Position numbers and translations under genes: made by a program
Assembly: GCA_005887825.1 (NCBI GenBank)
Contig: VBQC01000001.1
Coordinates: 1-37,520 of the forward strand
Source: Verrucomicrobiota bacterium
Lineage (GTDB): Bacteria; Verrucomicrobiota; Verrucomicrobiia; Chthoniobacterales; UBA10450
DNA: 37,520 nt
Direction of reading: 5' to 3'
Shown here: positions 26,225 to 34,961 of the stretch, one piece after another
Layout: the number at the start of each line of letters is the position of its first letter
How positions within the stretch are numbered: position 1 is the stretch's first letter
Notes under the pieces: model-generated
The model's database searches: none
What the model was told of the DNA's origin: nothing
The model's input: only the letters and a program-made list of their open reading frames with translations

Positions 26225-26526
26225 GGTAGGCAATCTCCTTCGCTGAGAGCCGCACGGCGAATTTCACCGTGCGGCTCTTTTTCCAGAAAAATCTGGCGAC
26301 GCTTACTGTCGGCCAAGAATGTCCCCGAGCTCCGTCAGGAGCGCCACAGCACATGGAATTCGTTAAATCATTGAATCGTTAAATCGGATTGCTTACGGCA
26401 GTTTTTCCAGATTGTTTGCGACGACAAAATCTGCGCGGACACTCATGAGGCATCCAGAAAGTAACGCTCCGACGTTGAATAAATAAAGACATCAAAAGGT
26501 CTAACAACCCAGAAGGAAAAAATTTT
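26225..26526. other. Intergenic region between the two peptidoglycan-binding paralogues
   Basis: Roughly 300 bases. It holds the terminator of the upstream gene, then a word repeat at about 26356-26382 in which CGTTAAATC occurs twice around ATTGAAT. An A/T-rich leader ends in AGAAGGA before the next start. No coding frame or RNA gene is recognised; the promoter of the second paralogue should be here. Confidence 0.45.
26248..26282 (+). terminator. Rho-independent terminator
   Basis: A perfect 10-base stem, AGCCGCACGG with CCGTGCGGCT, is separated by nine bases and followed by CTTTTT. It lies 23 bases after the Arg-rich secreted protein gene. Confidence 0.92.
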
Positions 26527-27477
26527 ATGAGAATATTTCTTGTTTTAATTTGCAGTCTTGCGCTTGCATTGGCCGCGAGCGGCGCGCAAGAGCAAAAGAA
26601 GGAAAAGAAACCAGCGCCAAAGAAAGCGACCGCGCCCGCTGCGCACGTTTCGCAACCGAAAGGAAAAGCAGTAGGCAGGTCGGCTGAAACCGGTAAAGCG
26701 GCGGGAGCAGGCAAACCGACAGGTGTCGGTAAGTCGACAGGAGCCGGCGGGCAACTGGGAGTTGGCAAACCAACCAAGGTAGCCAAACCCGCGGGAAAAG
26801 GAAAAGATAAGCAACCGGGAGCGGGATCAGGCGAGGCCTATTACAAACCTCCGGGAGGAGCCAAAGGAGTAGCAACGGGCAAGCCAGCGAAGGCCGGAAA
26901 AGTAACGGGAGCAGGCAAGCCAGCGCAGGCTGCCACCGCCACGACAGCCGGCAAGCTCACGGCAACCGGGCAGGCAAAGGGCAAGCCGTTCAAGGCGCAG
27001 CATTTCAATCTGCCAACGAAGGCGCCTCCAACAAAAGTCGCAGCCGTAAACTTCCAGCAAGGGCGACACATCCAAGGGAGCCAAAACTGGCAAGGCTCAA
27101 AGTATACGGTTTTTCGCAACTATTCATCACAATGGCACGACAGGAACTGGTGGAGGGGCCGTTACAACCGGGTAGTTTTCGTATACGGTGGATGGTATGC
27201 TTGGAATTCGGGATACTGGATCCCGGCTTGGGGCTACGCTCCTAATGCATATTACGCCTATGATGGCCCGATCTACGGCTATAATGGCTTACCTCCCGAT
27301 CAGGTGACCGCCAATGTCCAGTCCGCGTTGCAGCAGCAGGGGTATTATCATGGCGAAGTGGATGGTCTGCTGGGCCCCCTTACGCGGGCCGCAGTCGCAG
27401 ATTATCAGCGCGACCACGGACTCTACACCACATCAACAATTGATCAGCCGACACTGCAATCGCTGGGAATAGCATAA
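26527..27477 (+). CDS. Secreted Lys/Gly-rich protein with C-terminal peptidoglycan-binding domain
   Basis: A 316-residue paralogue of the preceding secreted protein. A signal peptide (MRIFLVLICSLALALAASGA) is followed by a Lys/Gly/Ala/Pro-rich region with repeated GKPT, GAGK and KPAK words (about 25-180). It then shares the aromatic region WHDRNWWRGRYNRVVFV, GYWIPAWGYA, YDGPIYGYN and a PG_binding_1-type domain (about 254-316). Unlike its neighbour, the basic part uses Lys and Gly rather than Arg and Asn. Ribosome site AGAAGGA precedes the ATG. Cell-wall binding is inferred from the domain. Confidence 0.85.
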   Translation: MRIFLVLICSLALALAASGAQEQKKEKKPAPKKATAPAAHVSQPKGKAVGRSAETGKAAGAGKPTGVGKSTGAGGQLGVGKPTKVAKPAGKGKDKQPGAGSGEAYYKPPGGAKGVATGKPAKAGKVTGAGKPAQAATATTAGKLTATGQAKGKPFKAQHFNLPTKAPPTKVAAVNFQQGRHIQGSQNWQGSKYTVFRNYSSQWHDRNWWRGRYNRVVFVYGGWYAWNSGYWIPAWGYAPNAYYAYDGPIYGYNGLPPDQVTANVQSALQQQGYYHGEVDGLLGPLTRAAVADYQRDHGLYTTSTIDQPTLQSLGIA

Positions 27478-27493
27478 CGAAAATCCTATCACG

Positions 27494-27528
27494 AAAGCCG
27501 CCGCGGAATGATTTCTCCGGCGGCTTTT
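27494..27528 (+). terminator. Rho-independent terminator
   Basis: The stem AAAGCCGCCG pairs with CGGCGGCTTT across about 14 bases, ending in TTTT. It lies 16 bases after the Lys/Gly-rich secreted protein gene. Confidence 0.85.
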
Positions 27529-27540
27529 GGCATACAGAGG

Positions 27541-27725
27541 GGAATTGGAGTAGTGAAGCGTGGGAGTAATGGAGTTTTGAAAAGCTCCAAATCCCAAGGT
27601 CCCAGGAAATCACAATCCTCGAAGTTCCAAAAGGCTGCGCGGATTTGGAAGTTGGGGATTTGGAGTTTTTTTGGATGTTGGGGCTTGGAACCTGGAGCTT
27701 TTTGCAACTTCATTACTCTGCCTCC
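27541..27725. repeat. Degenerate palindromic word repeat before the lolD-like gene
   Basis: About 180 bases built from variants of GGAGTTTTGAAAAGCTCC and GGATTTGGAGTTTTTTTGGA. The outer parts form an inverted repeat (AAAAGCTCCA near 27579 and TGGAGCTTTT near 27690). No coding sequence is evident. It stops just before the ATG of the ATPase gene and resembles text-like repeats in Verrucomicrobia genomes as I recall them. Confidence 0.6.
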
Positions 27726-27731
27726 AACTCA

Positions 27732-28400
27732 ATGAAATCGTCGCCGCAATTAATTGCCCACGATCTTTTCCAATCATTCCGAATGGGTTCTCGGCGGATT
27801 GAAGTCCTGCGTGGCATCTCGATGGAGATCGCGCACAACGAGGCGGTCTTTCTCTCGGGGGCTTCCGGTACGGGTAAGACCACTCTCCTTTATACGTTGG
27901 CCGGACTGGAGCGGCCAGAATCGGGCACGGTCGAGTTCGAAGGACGCCGGCTTTATAATGGCAACTCAGCTACGCAGGCGCGCCTTCGGAACGAAAAAAT
28001 GGGTTTTGTTTTCCAAGGCTACTTTCTGCTACCCGAGCTAACCGCATTGGAAAATGTTCTGTTGCCGGCGATGATTGGACGCAGGGCGACAAGAAGCGCC
28101 GCTGAAGAAAGTCTGGCCGCCGTCGGTCTTGGCGATCGTCTGCATCATCTGCCAGCAGAGCTTTCAGGTGGCGAACAACAACGCGTCGCCATTGCGCGCG
28201 CGGTGACCAATAATCCTGACATCATTTTTGCGGATGAGCCGACTGGAAATCTCGATTCGAAAACCGGCGATGCAATTATCGATCTTCTGTTAAATCTCTC
28301 GCGTGAGCGAAACAAAACATTGCTCGTCGTGACGCACGATGCGCGCTTGGCCGCACGCGGGGACCGACAAATGCACATCAAAGACGGAGTGTTGCAATGA
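27732..28400 (+). CDS. LolD-type ABC transporter ATP-binding protein
   Basis: A 222-residue ATPase of the MacB/LolD/FtsE group. Walker A GASGTGKT is at 43-50, the signature LSGGEQQ at 144-150, Walker B IIFADEP at 164-170, and the H-loop in VVTHDARLA. The LolD subgroup keeps ADEPTGNLD, as here. No permease gene (LolC/E or FtsX-like) is adjacent, so the partner must be elsewhere and the transported substrate is unknown. The ATG at 27732 is preferred because the longer open frame upstream is repeat sequence. Confidence 0.88.
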   Translation: MKSSPQLIAHDLFQSFRMGSRRIEVLRGISMEIAHNEAVFLSGASGTGKTTLLYTLAGLERPESGTVEFEGRRLYNGNSATQARLRNEKMGFVFQGYFLLPELTALENVLLPAMIGRRATRSAAEESLAAVGLGDRLHHLPAELSGGEQQRVAIARAVTNNPDIIFADEPTGNLDSKTGDAIIDLLLNLSRERNKTLLVVTHDARLAARGDRQMHIKDGVLQ

Positions 28401-28404
28401 AAAA

Positions 28405-28457
28405 TGTAGCGCAAGCGTCTCGCTTGCGAACCGTGAATGTGCAGCCGGAGGCTCACG
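28405..28457. repeat. Two adjacent hairpins after the lolD-like gene
   Basis: The first hairpin is GCAAGCG-TCT-CGCTTGC within TGTAGCGCAAGCG; the second is built around GCAGCC-GGA-GGCTCAC. Neither has a T-run. The left end TGTAGC resembles the left end of the tal-trmL palindrome, hinting at a related dispersed family. Confidence 0.6.
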
Positions 28458-28516
28458 CCACTTTGATTTTGCGGCTTGAATTGCGTCGCTAAACGCCGGA
28501 GATTTTTGTTGTCATT

Positions 28517-29506
28517 ATGAAAACCACTGATGCGACGGTGTTAGATAAACTGAAAACTCACGAGCCTGCTGCCGATGCACTAGTTGAACCTGCGATCGAA
28601 AGTCGTCCACGCGCGGCAACCGGCGTCAAGGAAGCCAAGATTTACATCGACGGAAAATTCTATTCGGAAGCCAGCGCGAAGGTCTCTGTCTTCGATCACG
28701 GTCTGCTTTACGGCGACGGAATTTTCGAAGGCATTCGCTTTTACAACGGGCGTGTCTTCCGGCTCGAAGAACATCTCTCCCGGCTGTGGGATTCGGCGCG
28801 CTCGATCTGCCTGGAAATTCCAATGACGGTGCGGGACATGACGGAGGCGGTGCTCGAGACCATCCGGCAAAATCATCTGCGTGACGGTTATATCCGGCTG
28901 CTGGTTACGCGCGGCATTGGCAACCTGGGTTTAAATCCGATGCAATGTAAATGCCCGAGCGTGATTATCATTGCAGCGATGATCGCTCTCTATCATGAGA
29001 GCTTTTATCGAAAGGGATTGACGATCGTGACCTGCGCAACGCGCCGTAGCAATCCGGCCGCGCTTAATCCGGCGGTCAAATCGCTTAATTATCTGAACAA
29101 CGTGATGGCACGGATCGAGGCGAACCTGGCGAACGCGGACGAGGCGCTCATGTTGAACGACGCAGGGAACGTTGCCGAATGCACGGCTGATAATGTTTTC
29201 GTTATCAAGCGCGGTCAAATTTTTACGCCGCCGATCACGGCTGGTGCCCTGCGCGGGATCACGCGCGGGATTGTGTTTGAGATCGCGGCGGAACTCGGCA
29301 TCAAAGTTTTGGAGACAGATATCACGCGCCATGATATTTTTGTGGCCGACGAATGCTTTCTCACGGGGACTGCTGCGGAGATTATTCCGGTCGTCAAGGC
29401 CGATGGACGCCTGATCGGAAATGGAAAACCAGGACCAATTACTACGCGCACGATGGCACGGTTCCGCCAGATGACGCGCGAAACCGGCACGCCGATTTTT
29501 GCGTGA
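28517..29506 (+). CDS. ilvE: Branched-chain amino acid aminotransferase
   Basis: A 329-residue fold-type IV PLP enzyme. The family start KIYIDGKFYSEASAKVSVFDHGLLYGDGIFEGIRFY begins near residue 41, with the PLP Lys188 in NPAVKSLNYLNNV and later AECTADNVFVIK. It makes or breaks leucine, isoleucine and valine with 2-oxoglutarate as amino acceptor. The first 38-40 residues are an unusual extension (Thr/Glu/Ala-rich); no internal ATG offers a better start. D-amino-acid aminotransferase is the nearest alternative family, but the RxxNPxxVKSLNYL pattern favours IlvE. Confidence 0.93.
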   Translation: MKTTDATVLDKLKTHEPAADALVEPAIESRPRAATGVKEAKIYIDGKFYSEASAKVSVFDHGLLYGDGIFEGIRFYNGRVFRLEEHLSRLWDSARSICLEIPMTVRDMTEAVLETIRQNHLRDGYIRLLVTRGIGNLGLNPMQCKCPSVIIIAAMIALYHESFYRKGLTIVTCATRRSNPAALNPAVKSLNYLNNVMARIEANLANADEALMLNDAGNVAECTADNVFVIKRGQIFTPPITAGALRGITRGIVFEIAAELGIKVLETDITRHDIFVADECFLTGTAAEIIPVVKADGRLIGNGKPGPITTRTMARFRQMTRETGTPIFA

Positions 29507-29595
29507 CGTCGAGCAAGGCAGGCTCTGAAGCAGAAGGTGCGCAGGGAATATTCGGGGTTGAATGTTTCCCAAATATCGAGGTCTAATCAAAAGAG

Positions 29596-30093
29596 ATGCT
29601 GTGCGACGTTTGTAAATGCAATGATGCGACGGTCTTCCTGACACAAATTCTGGAAGGCAAAATGCAGAAGGTAAATCTCTGCGACGCCTGCTCGAAAGAA
29701 AAAGGCGTACAGGATCCCACCGGTTTCGCACTCGCCGATCTGCTGCTTGGTATCGGTGCAGCGGAGGAAATCGAAAAAGGAGCGTCGACACAGAAATGCC
29801 CGGTCTGCGGCTTTAGCCAGGCTGACTTCAAAAAAACCGGTCGCCTCGGATGCAGTGCGTGCTATGTCACGTTTGCCGACGGCTTGGGCGGATTGTTGAA
29901 AGCGATGCACAAGGGCACCGAGCACGTGGGGAAATTGCCAGAACGCGCGCAGCGTGCCATGAAGCTGAACCACCGGATGCGTGCCTTGAACGAAAATCTG
30001 CAGAAAGCAGTCGCGGAGGAAAAGTACGAAACGGCTGCTTCGTTACGCGATCAAATTAAGCAACTCGAAAGCGAGCTCTTGAATTCGCCATGA
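29596..30093 (+). CDS. mcsA: McsA-like zinc-binding protein with UVR motif
   Basis: A 165-residue protein with paired Cys-x-x-Cys sites: Cys3/Cys6 in MLCDVC, LCDAC, KCPVC and GCSAC. A C-terminal UvrB/UvrC motif (EEKYETAASLRDQIKQLE) follows. In Firmicutes McsA binds zinc and activates the arginine kinase McsB. The order mcsA-mcsB-clpC and the ATGA overlap with the next gene support this name. Length is close to the Bacillus protein (about 185). Confidence 0.92.
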   Translation: MLCDVCKCNDATVFLTQILEGKMQKVNLCDACSKEKGVQDPTGFALADLLLGIGAAEEIEKGASTQKCPVCGFSQADFKKTGRLGCSACYVTFADGLGGLLKAMHKGTEHVGKLPERAQRAMKLNHRMRALNENLQKAVAEEKYETAASLRDQIKQLESELLNSP

Positions 30094-31208
30094 AATTTTC
30101 CAATGTGCTGGCTACTGCCGGAGAATGGCTGCGCGGTGAAGGGCCTCATCACCAAATCGTAATCAGCAGTCGCGTGCGGTTTGCACGCAATTTGCGCGAC
30201 CGCCCTTTTCCGGGTTGGGCCAAGAAGGCGGAACGCACTTCGATCCTTGATCTCGTTAGACCGTGTGTTGAGGAGCTGTCCGAAATGCAGGATTCTTTTT
30301 CTGAAAGCCTGCAGGATCTTTCGGCGCTCGACAGGCAGGTTCTGGTCGAGCGTCATCTGATCAGTCGCGAGCACGCCGCCAAGGGCGCGGGCAGCGCAGT
30401 GGTAGTTAATCGCCGGCAAACCCTTAGCGTCATGATCAACGAAGAAGATCATTTGCGCATGCAATCGATCCGATCCGGCCTGCAGTTGAAACAGGCATTC
30501 AAACTCGTCGATAAGATCGATACTGCGCTCGAAAATAGACTGGAGTTCGCCTTTGACGAGCGCCTCGGATACTTGACCGCGTGCCCGACCAATGTGGGCA
30601 CCGGCATGCGCGCCTCCGCGATGTTGCACTTGCCAGGGCTTGTTTTGAGCGAACTGATTAATCAGGTCATTCAGGCCGTGAGCAAAATCGGTCTGGCCGT
30701 CCGTGGTCTTTATGGCGAAGGGACCGAAGCGATGGGCAACCTTTTCCAGATTTCAAATCAAACGACCCTCGGCGAAAAGGAAGAGGAGATCATTAATCGC
30801 CTGACCAAGGTGATCGAAACAATTATCGAGAAAGAACACGACGCGCGACAGGTCTTGCTTCAGAAAAAGCCAAATACTCTTTCGGATCAGATCGGCCGCG
30901 CCTACGGCGTTTTGACCTTCGCTCACGCGATGGCTTCAAAGGAAGCGCTCAACTTATTGTCGATTATCAAGCTCGGTGTCGATCTGGGTGCGTTTCCGGA
31001 GGAGCGGCGTTTGCCGATCGACGAATTGTTCATCGACACTCAGCCCGCGCATTTGCAGAAAAGTTCTCAACAAAAACTAAATGCCGAAGAGCGCGACCAT
31101 CTGCGCGCCCAAATTATTCGCGAGCGTTTGAAACTCTTCCCCAAACCTGATATTAGTAAGATGGCGAGGGAGTCGGGCAATGGCTCGATTGCCGATGCCA
31201 TCGAATAA
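30090..31208 (+). CDS. mcsB: Protein arginine kinase McsB
   Basis: A 372-residue phosphagen-kinase-family protein of McsB length (Bacillus, 363). ATP-site motif [19 protein letters not shown] (25-43), NEEDH (117-121) with the catalytic Glu, and [12 protein letters not shown] (165-176) with the conserved Cys are intact. The McsB-specific C-terminal motif RDHLRA (335-340) matches the RDxxRA phospho-arginine pocket. It phosphorylates Arg residues on proteins, marking them for ClpC. The ATG overlaps mcsA by four bases, and the TAATG junction overlaps clpC by one base. Confidence 0.95.
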   Translation: MKFSNVLATAGEWLRGEGPHHQIVISSRVRFARNLRDRPFPGWAKKAERTSILDLVRPCVEELSEMQDSFSESLQDLSALDRQVLVERHLISREHAAKGAGSAVVVNRRQTLSVMINEEDHLRMQSIRSGLQLKQAFKLVDKIDTALENRLEFAFDERLGYLTACPTNVGTGMRASAMLHLPGLVLSELINQVIQAVSKIGLAVRGLYGEGTEAMGNLFQISNQTTLGEKEEEIINRLTKVIETIIEKEHDARQVLLQKKPNTLSDQIGRAYGVLTFAHAMASKEALNLLSIIKLGVDLGAFPEERRLPIDELFIDTQPAHLQKSSQQKLNAEERDHLRAQIIRERLKLFPKPDISKMARESGNGSIADAIE

Positions 31209-33685
31209 TGAATAATTTCACACCGCGCGCTCAACAGGTGCTGGCGCTTGCCCGCAAGGAGGCCGACCGCTTTAATCACAACTACGTCGGCACCGAACAT
31301 CTGCTCCTGGGTCTCATCAAACTGGGACAGGGAGTAGCCGTGAACGTCCTGCAGAAGATGGGTCTCGACCTTGAGACCGTGCGCATGGAGGTGGAGAAGC
31401 AGGTCGGCTCGGGACCGGAAACCAAGATGGTCGGCAACGTTCCATATACGCCGCGTGTTAAGAAAGTGCTGGCGCTCGCCGGCAAGGAAGCCAAAGCGCT
31501 TAATCATTCGTATGTCGGCACGGAACACATTTTGCTGGGCCTTCTGCGTGAAGGCGAAGGCGTCGCCGCGCGAGTGCTGAAGAGTCTTGAAGTCGATATC
31601 GAACGCACCCGCAACGAGATTCTTAAAGAACTCGATCCAAATTTCACACCGTCCGAATCGGACCAGGAAGGCGGCGAACCGACGAAAAAAGACGTTAAGA
31701 CCCCGGCACTCCGCGCGTTTGGCCGTGATCTGACCGATTTGGCGAAAAAGGGCGAACTCGATCCGGTAATTGGCCGGCGTAATGAAATAGAGCGCGTCAT
31801 TCAAGTGCTTTGCCGGAGGACAAAAAATAATCCAGTCCTGATCGGCGAAGCAGGCGTTGGCAAAACGGCCATCGCCGAGGGGCTGGCACAGGAGATTGGA
31901 AGCGGCAACGTGCCCGAATTGTTGCGCGACAAACGCGTGATCACGCTTGATCTGGCGCTAATGGTGGCCGGAACAAAATACCGCGGCCAATTTGAAGAGC
32001 GTATCAAGGCGGTGATGGACGAGATTCGTCGTTCCAAGAAAGTGATCCTTTTCATCGACGAGCTGCACACGATCGTGGGTGCGGGTTCGGCCGAGGGCGC
32101 GATGGACGCTTCGAACATCATCAAGCCCGCGCTGAGCCGGGGCGAATTGCAGTGCGTCGGCGCGACCACGATGAACGAGTACCGCAAGTACATCGAGAAA
32201 GACGCAGCGCTCGAGCGCCGTTTCCAAACCATAAAGGTCGATGCGCCAACCGTCGATGAAGCCATCCAAATCCTGAAAGGTCTGCGCCCGAAATACGAGG
32301 CCCATCACAAGGCGAAACTTACCGACGAAGCGCTCGAGACAGCAGTCAGATTTTCCGACCGTTATATTACCGGACGCTTTCTCCCCGATAAAGCGATCGA
32401 TGTAATGGATGAAGCCGGCGCACGCGCGCGCATCAACGCCATGACGCGGCCGCCCAATGTCAAGGAGATAGAGAAGGAAATCGAAGAGATTCGCCTTGAA
32501 AAGGAGGCGGCGATTAAAGCGCAGGACTTCGAAAAGGCCGCCGCGCTTCGCGACAGAGAAAAACAAACCAAGGAAAAGCTCGAAGCAATTCTGAGCAAAT
32601 GGCGTGAGGAGCGCGAAGAGAAAGAAGTAGTGGTGACAGCGGACGACATGATGCACATCATTTCGAAAGTCACCGGCGTTCCGCTCCAGCGCATGGAACA
32701 GGAGGAAACGCAAAAACTGCTCATGATGGAAGCCGAGCTGAAACAGCGGGTCATCGGTCAGGAAGAAGCGGTCATCGCCATCAGCAAAGCGTTGCGCCGC
32801 TCGCGCGCCGATTTGAAGGATCCCAAGCGCCCGATCGGCTCGTTTGTCTTTCTCGGCCCGACCGGAGTCGGCAAGACCTATCTCGCGCGCACGCTGGCCG
32901 AGTTCATGTTCGGCGATGCCGACGCATTGATCCAGATCGACATGTCCGAATACATGGAGAAATTTACCGCCTCGCGATTGATCGGTTCGCCGCCAGGCTA
33001 CGTCGGCTACGAAGAGGGCGGACAACTTTCCGAGGCGGTGCGGCGCAGACCCTATTCGGTTGTGCTTTTCGACGAAATTGAAAAAGCGCATCCGGACGTG
33101 ATGCACCTGCTCCTGCAAATTCTGGAGGACGGAAAAATCACCGACTCGTTAGGCCGCAAGATCGATTTCCGGAACACAATTATCATCATGACCTCGAACG
33201 TGGGCGCCGAGTTGCTCAAAAAGCAAACCGTGATGGGCTTCGGTGCGCCGCGCGAAGGGCACGATTACGTTTCGATGCGAGACAAGATCCTCGAAGAGAC
33301 CAAGCGCGTTTTTAAACCCGAGTTTCTTAACCGGCTGGACGAGATCATCGTTTTCCATTCGCTCGGCAAACCGGAGTTGTTGCGCATCGTCGATCTGGAA
33401 GTGGACAAGGTGCTCCTGCGCATCAAGGCGAAAGACGTTCATATCGAGCTGAACCAGAGCGCTAAAGAATTCCTCATTGAGAAAGGCTACGATCCGGATT
33501 ATGGCGCACGGCCAATGCGGCGCGCAGTTGGGCGTTATCTCGAGGACCCGCTGGCCGAGGAATTGCTGCGTGGGCACGTCAAGGCGGGCGACCGTGTTGA
33601 GGTTATGGCCGCCGACGGAAAACTGAGCTTCCACGTCGCCGAATCGCAACCGCAGACCAGCGCGGCTGCGCCCGCAGCGAGCTAG
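31208..33685 (+). CDS. clpC: ATP-dependent Clp protease ATP-binding subunit ClpC
   Basis: An 825-residue two-ring Hsp100. Two Clp-N repeats are followed by Walker A GEAGVGKT (213-220), a middle domain with a UVR-like helix (about 436-458), and a second Walker A GPTGVGKT (550-557). The ClpP-docking loop VMGFG (675-679) shows it works with ClpP. Glu30 and Glu106, in the two GTEH motifs, match the two Glu residues described for phospho-arginine binding in Bacillus ClpC (Glu32 and Glu106, by my recall). A weak GAGCC-TTTC-GGCTC hairpin follows the stop. It degrades McsB-marked or adaptor-delivered proteins. Confidence 0.97.
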   Translation: MNNFTPRAQQVLALARKEADRFNHNYVGTEHLLLGLIKLGQGVAVNVLQKMGLDLETVRMEVEKQVGSGPETKMVGNVPYTPRVKKVLALAGKEAKALNHSYVGTEHILLGLLREGEGVAARVLKSLEVDIERTRNEILKELDPNFTPSESDQEGGEPTKKDVKTPALRAFGRDLTDLAKKGELDPVIGRRNEIERVIQVLCRRTKNNPVLIGEAGVGKTAIAEGLAQEIGSGNVPELLRDKRVITLDLALMVAGTKYRGQFEERIKAVMDEIRRSKKVILFIDELHTIVGAGSAEGAMDASNIIKPALSRGELQCVGATTMNEYRKYIEKDAALERRFQTIKVDAPTVDEAIQILKGLRPKYEAHHKAKLTDEALETAVRFSDRYITGRFLPDKAIDVMDEAGARARINAMTRPPNVKEIEKEIEEIRLEKEAAIKAQDFEKAAALRDREKQTKEKLEAILSKWREEREEKEVVVTADDMMHIISKVTGVPLQRMEQEETQKLLMMEAELKQRVIGQEEAVIAISKALRRSRADLKDPKRPIGSFVFLGPTGVGKTYLARTLAEFMFGDADALIQIDMSEYMEKFTASRLIGSPPGYVGYEEGGQLSEAVRRRPYSVVLFDEIEKAHPDVMHLLLQILEDGKITDSLGRKIDFRNTIIIMTSNVGAELLKKQTVMGFGAPREGHDYVSMRDKILEETKRVFKPEFLNRLDEIIVFHSLGKPELLRIVDLEVDKVLLRIKAKDVHIELNQSAKEFLIEKGYDPDYGARPMRRAVGRYLEDPLAEELLRGHVKAGDRVEVMAADGKLSFHVAESQPQTSAAAPAAS

Positions 33686-33726
33686 AGCCTTTCGGCTCCC
33701 CCCGACGGTCGAGACCCCCACCCCAA

Positions 33727-34635
33727 TCACGCTCGCGGATGCGCGTCCGCATAGGCTTTCTTCAGCCGTTCGACGGTCACGTGCGTGTAAATTTGTGTCG
33801 TGGAAAGACTGGCGTGGCCGAGCAGCGCTTGAACGCTGCGCAGATCAGCGCCGCGATCGAGCAGGTGCGTCGCGAAGCTATGCCGCAGCTTATGTGGACT
33901 GATGGAAATTGGAATCGATGTGTGCCGTAAATAGCGCTTCAGGATAAGCCAGATGGAGCGGGTAGATATTCGCCTGCGCGCTTTGTTTATGAAAAGCGGT
34001 CCGGAATGTACATTGCCGGTCGCGCGATAACGCGAGATTGCCTCCAGCGCGGGCAAACCCACCGGGCAAACGCGTTCTTTTCGACCTTTGCCCAACACAC
34101 GTATCGACTCGGTAAAAAGGTCCACGTCGGCAACATCGAGAGCGGCCAGCTCGCTTAACCGCAAGCCACTGCTGTAGAAAAGTTCCATGATTGCCACATC
34201 GCGCAGCGGCATCCAGACAGGGGCAGCTCGATTTTTCGCCACGCGGGTTGGCGCTGCGAGGAGCTCTTCGATCTGCGGACGTGTGAGCACCAGCGGAAGT
34301 TTCTTCTCGATCTTCGGTAATTGCACTTCACGCACAGGATTGCGTCGCAGCCCTTTCCGCGCCGCGAGAAACTGATAGAGCGTGCGCAACGCGGAGAATT
34401 GCAATCGCACGTAGGAACGCGCTTGCCCTCGCTTCATAATGGCAAAGAGATAATCGCGAAAATCGTCCACCGTGCATTTTTTCCATGGTGTTTTGTTCTC
34501 CGCCCGAAACGCAGTCAGCGCCTGGCGATATGCCTTGAGCGTGCGCGACGAAGCATTTTTCTCGACCCCGAGATAGCGCAAGAATTCCTCGGCAAGAGGG
34601 TCCCTTTTGTTCAAGGCGCTCGCGGCCTCTGTCAT
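33727..34635 (-). CDS. Tyrosine recombinase XerC/XerD type
   Basis: A 302-residue site-specific recombinase with the full catalytic set: Arg159 in SGLRLSEL, Lys183 in LGKGRKERV, His248 and Arg251 in SPHKLRHSFATHLLDRGADL, His274 in LLGHASL, and Tyr283 in TQIYTHV. Length and the N-terminal SAM-like core-binding domain fit chromosome-dimer resolution enzymes XerC or XerD; which one is unclear. It stands alone and converges on clpC with a 41-base gap. The ATG at 34635 lies in the terminal TGTCAT of the repeat at 34630-34728. Confidence 0.92.
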   Translation of the reverse strand: MTEAASALNKRDPLAEEFLRYLGVEKNASSRTLKAYRQALTAFRAENKTPWKKCTVDDFRDYLFAIMKRGQARSYVRLQFSALRTLYQFLAARKGLRRNPVREVQLPKIEKKLPLVLTRPQIEELLAAPTRVAKNRAAPVWMPLRDVAIMELFYSSGLRLSELAALDVADVDLFTESIRVLGKGRKERVCPVGLPALEAISRYRATGNVHSGPLFINKARRRISTRSIWLILKRYLRHTSIPISISPHKLRHSFATHLLDRGADLRSVQALLGHASLSTTQIYTHVTVERLKKAYADAHPRA

Positions 34636-34728
34636 TTCGCGCGGAGTCGAGACATCTCTTACTTTATCACAAATGATGCCGTGTCAGAACTAACAGCGAG
34701 AGATTCCTCGACTTCGCTCGGAATGACA
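34630..34728. repeat. Palindromic element, copy 2 (upstream of the xer gene)
   Basis: A 99-base relative of the element at 16873-16947, in inverted arm order. It has the same ends TGTCAT and ATGACA; the right arm complement TGTCATTCCGAGCGAAGTCG is identical to the left arm of copy 1. The loop is longer and different. The left end supplies the likely ATG of the recombinase gene. Confidence 0.85.
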
Positions 34729-34961
34729 ATACGGAAGTTTGCCATTTGAGGTTTGCTGCTTAGTGCGGCCCGCTCGCTCACCCTTCGTTTTTCGAGCTTT
34801 GTTCTCATTCCTTCGACATTGCTCATTTGGATTTCGTCATTTCCACGCCCTGCACACACGTGATTCGTTTAAACGGTCATGTCGTCACAATGGGTCCGAT
34901 TCAACGGCGGGCTGAAGTGTTGGCGAAGGAGGCAACGATTTAACGTAGCGAGGCCAACGAT
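34636..34961. other. Intergenic region made largely of repeats
   Basis: After the palindromic element, a second repeat-like stretch (about 34740-34860) has words such as CATTCCTTCGACATTGCTCA and GATTTCGTCATTTCC. The minus-strand frame through it (MSNVEGMRTKLEKRR) is a repeat translation, not a credible protein. The final 100 bases before 34962 hold nothing recognisable. Confidence 0.5.

Noticed and set aside
31958-33118. Open frame of 386 codons on the - strand opposite clpC
   Set aside because: It is antisense to the well-conserved clpC, with His/Phe/Arg-rich composition typical of a shadow frame.
33727-34635. Integrase marking a mobile island or prophage
   Set aside because: The recombinase matches XerC/XerD housekeeping enzymes in length and motifs; no tRNA, attachment repeats or phage genes are nearby.
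34659-34859. Small minus-strand frame (66 codons) upstream of the xer gene
   Set aside because: It is the translation of the palindromic element and a second repeat (SEVEESLAVS, SNVEGMRTKLE), not a protein gene.
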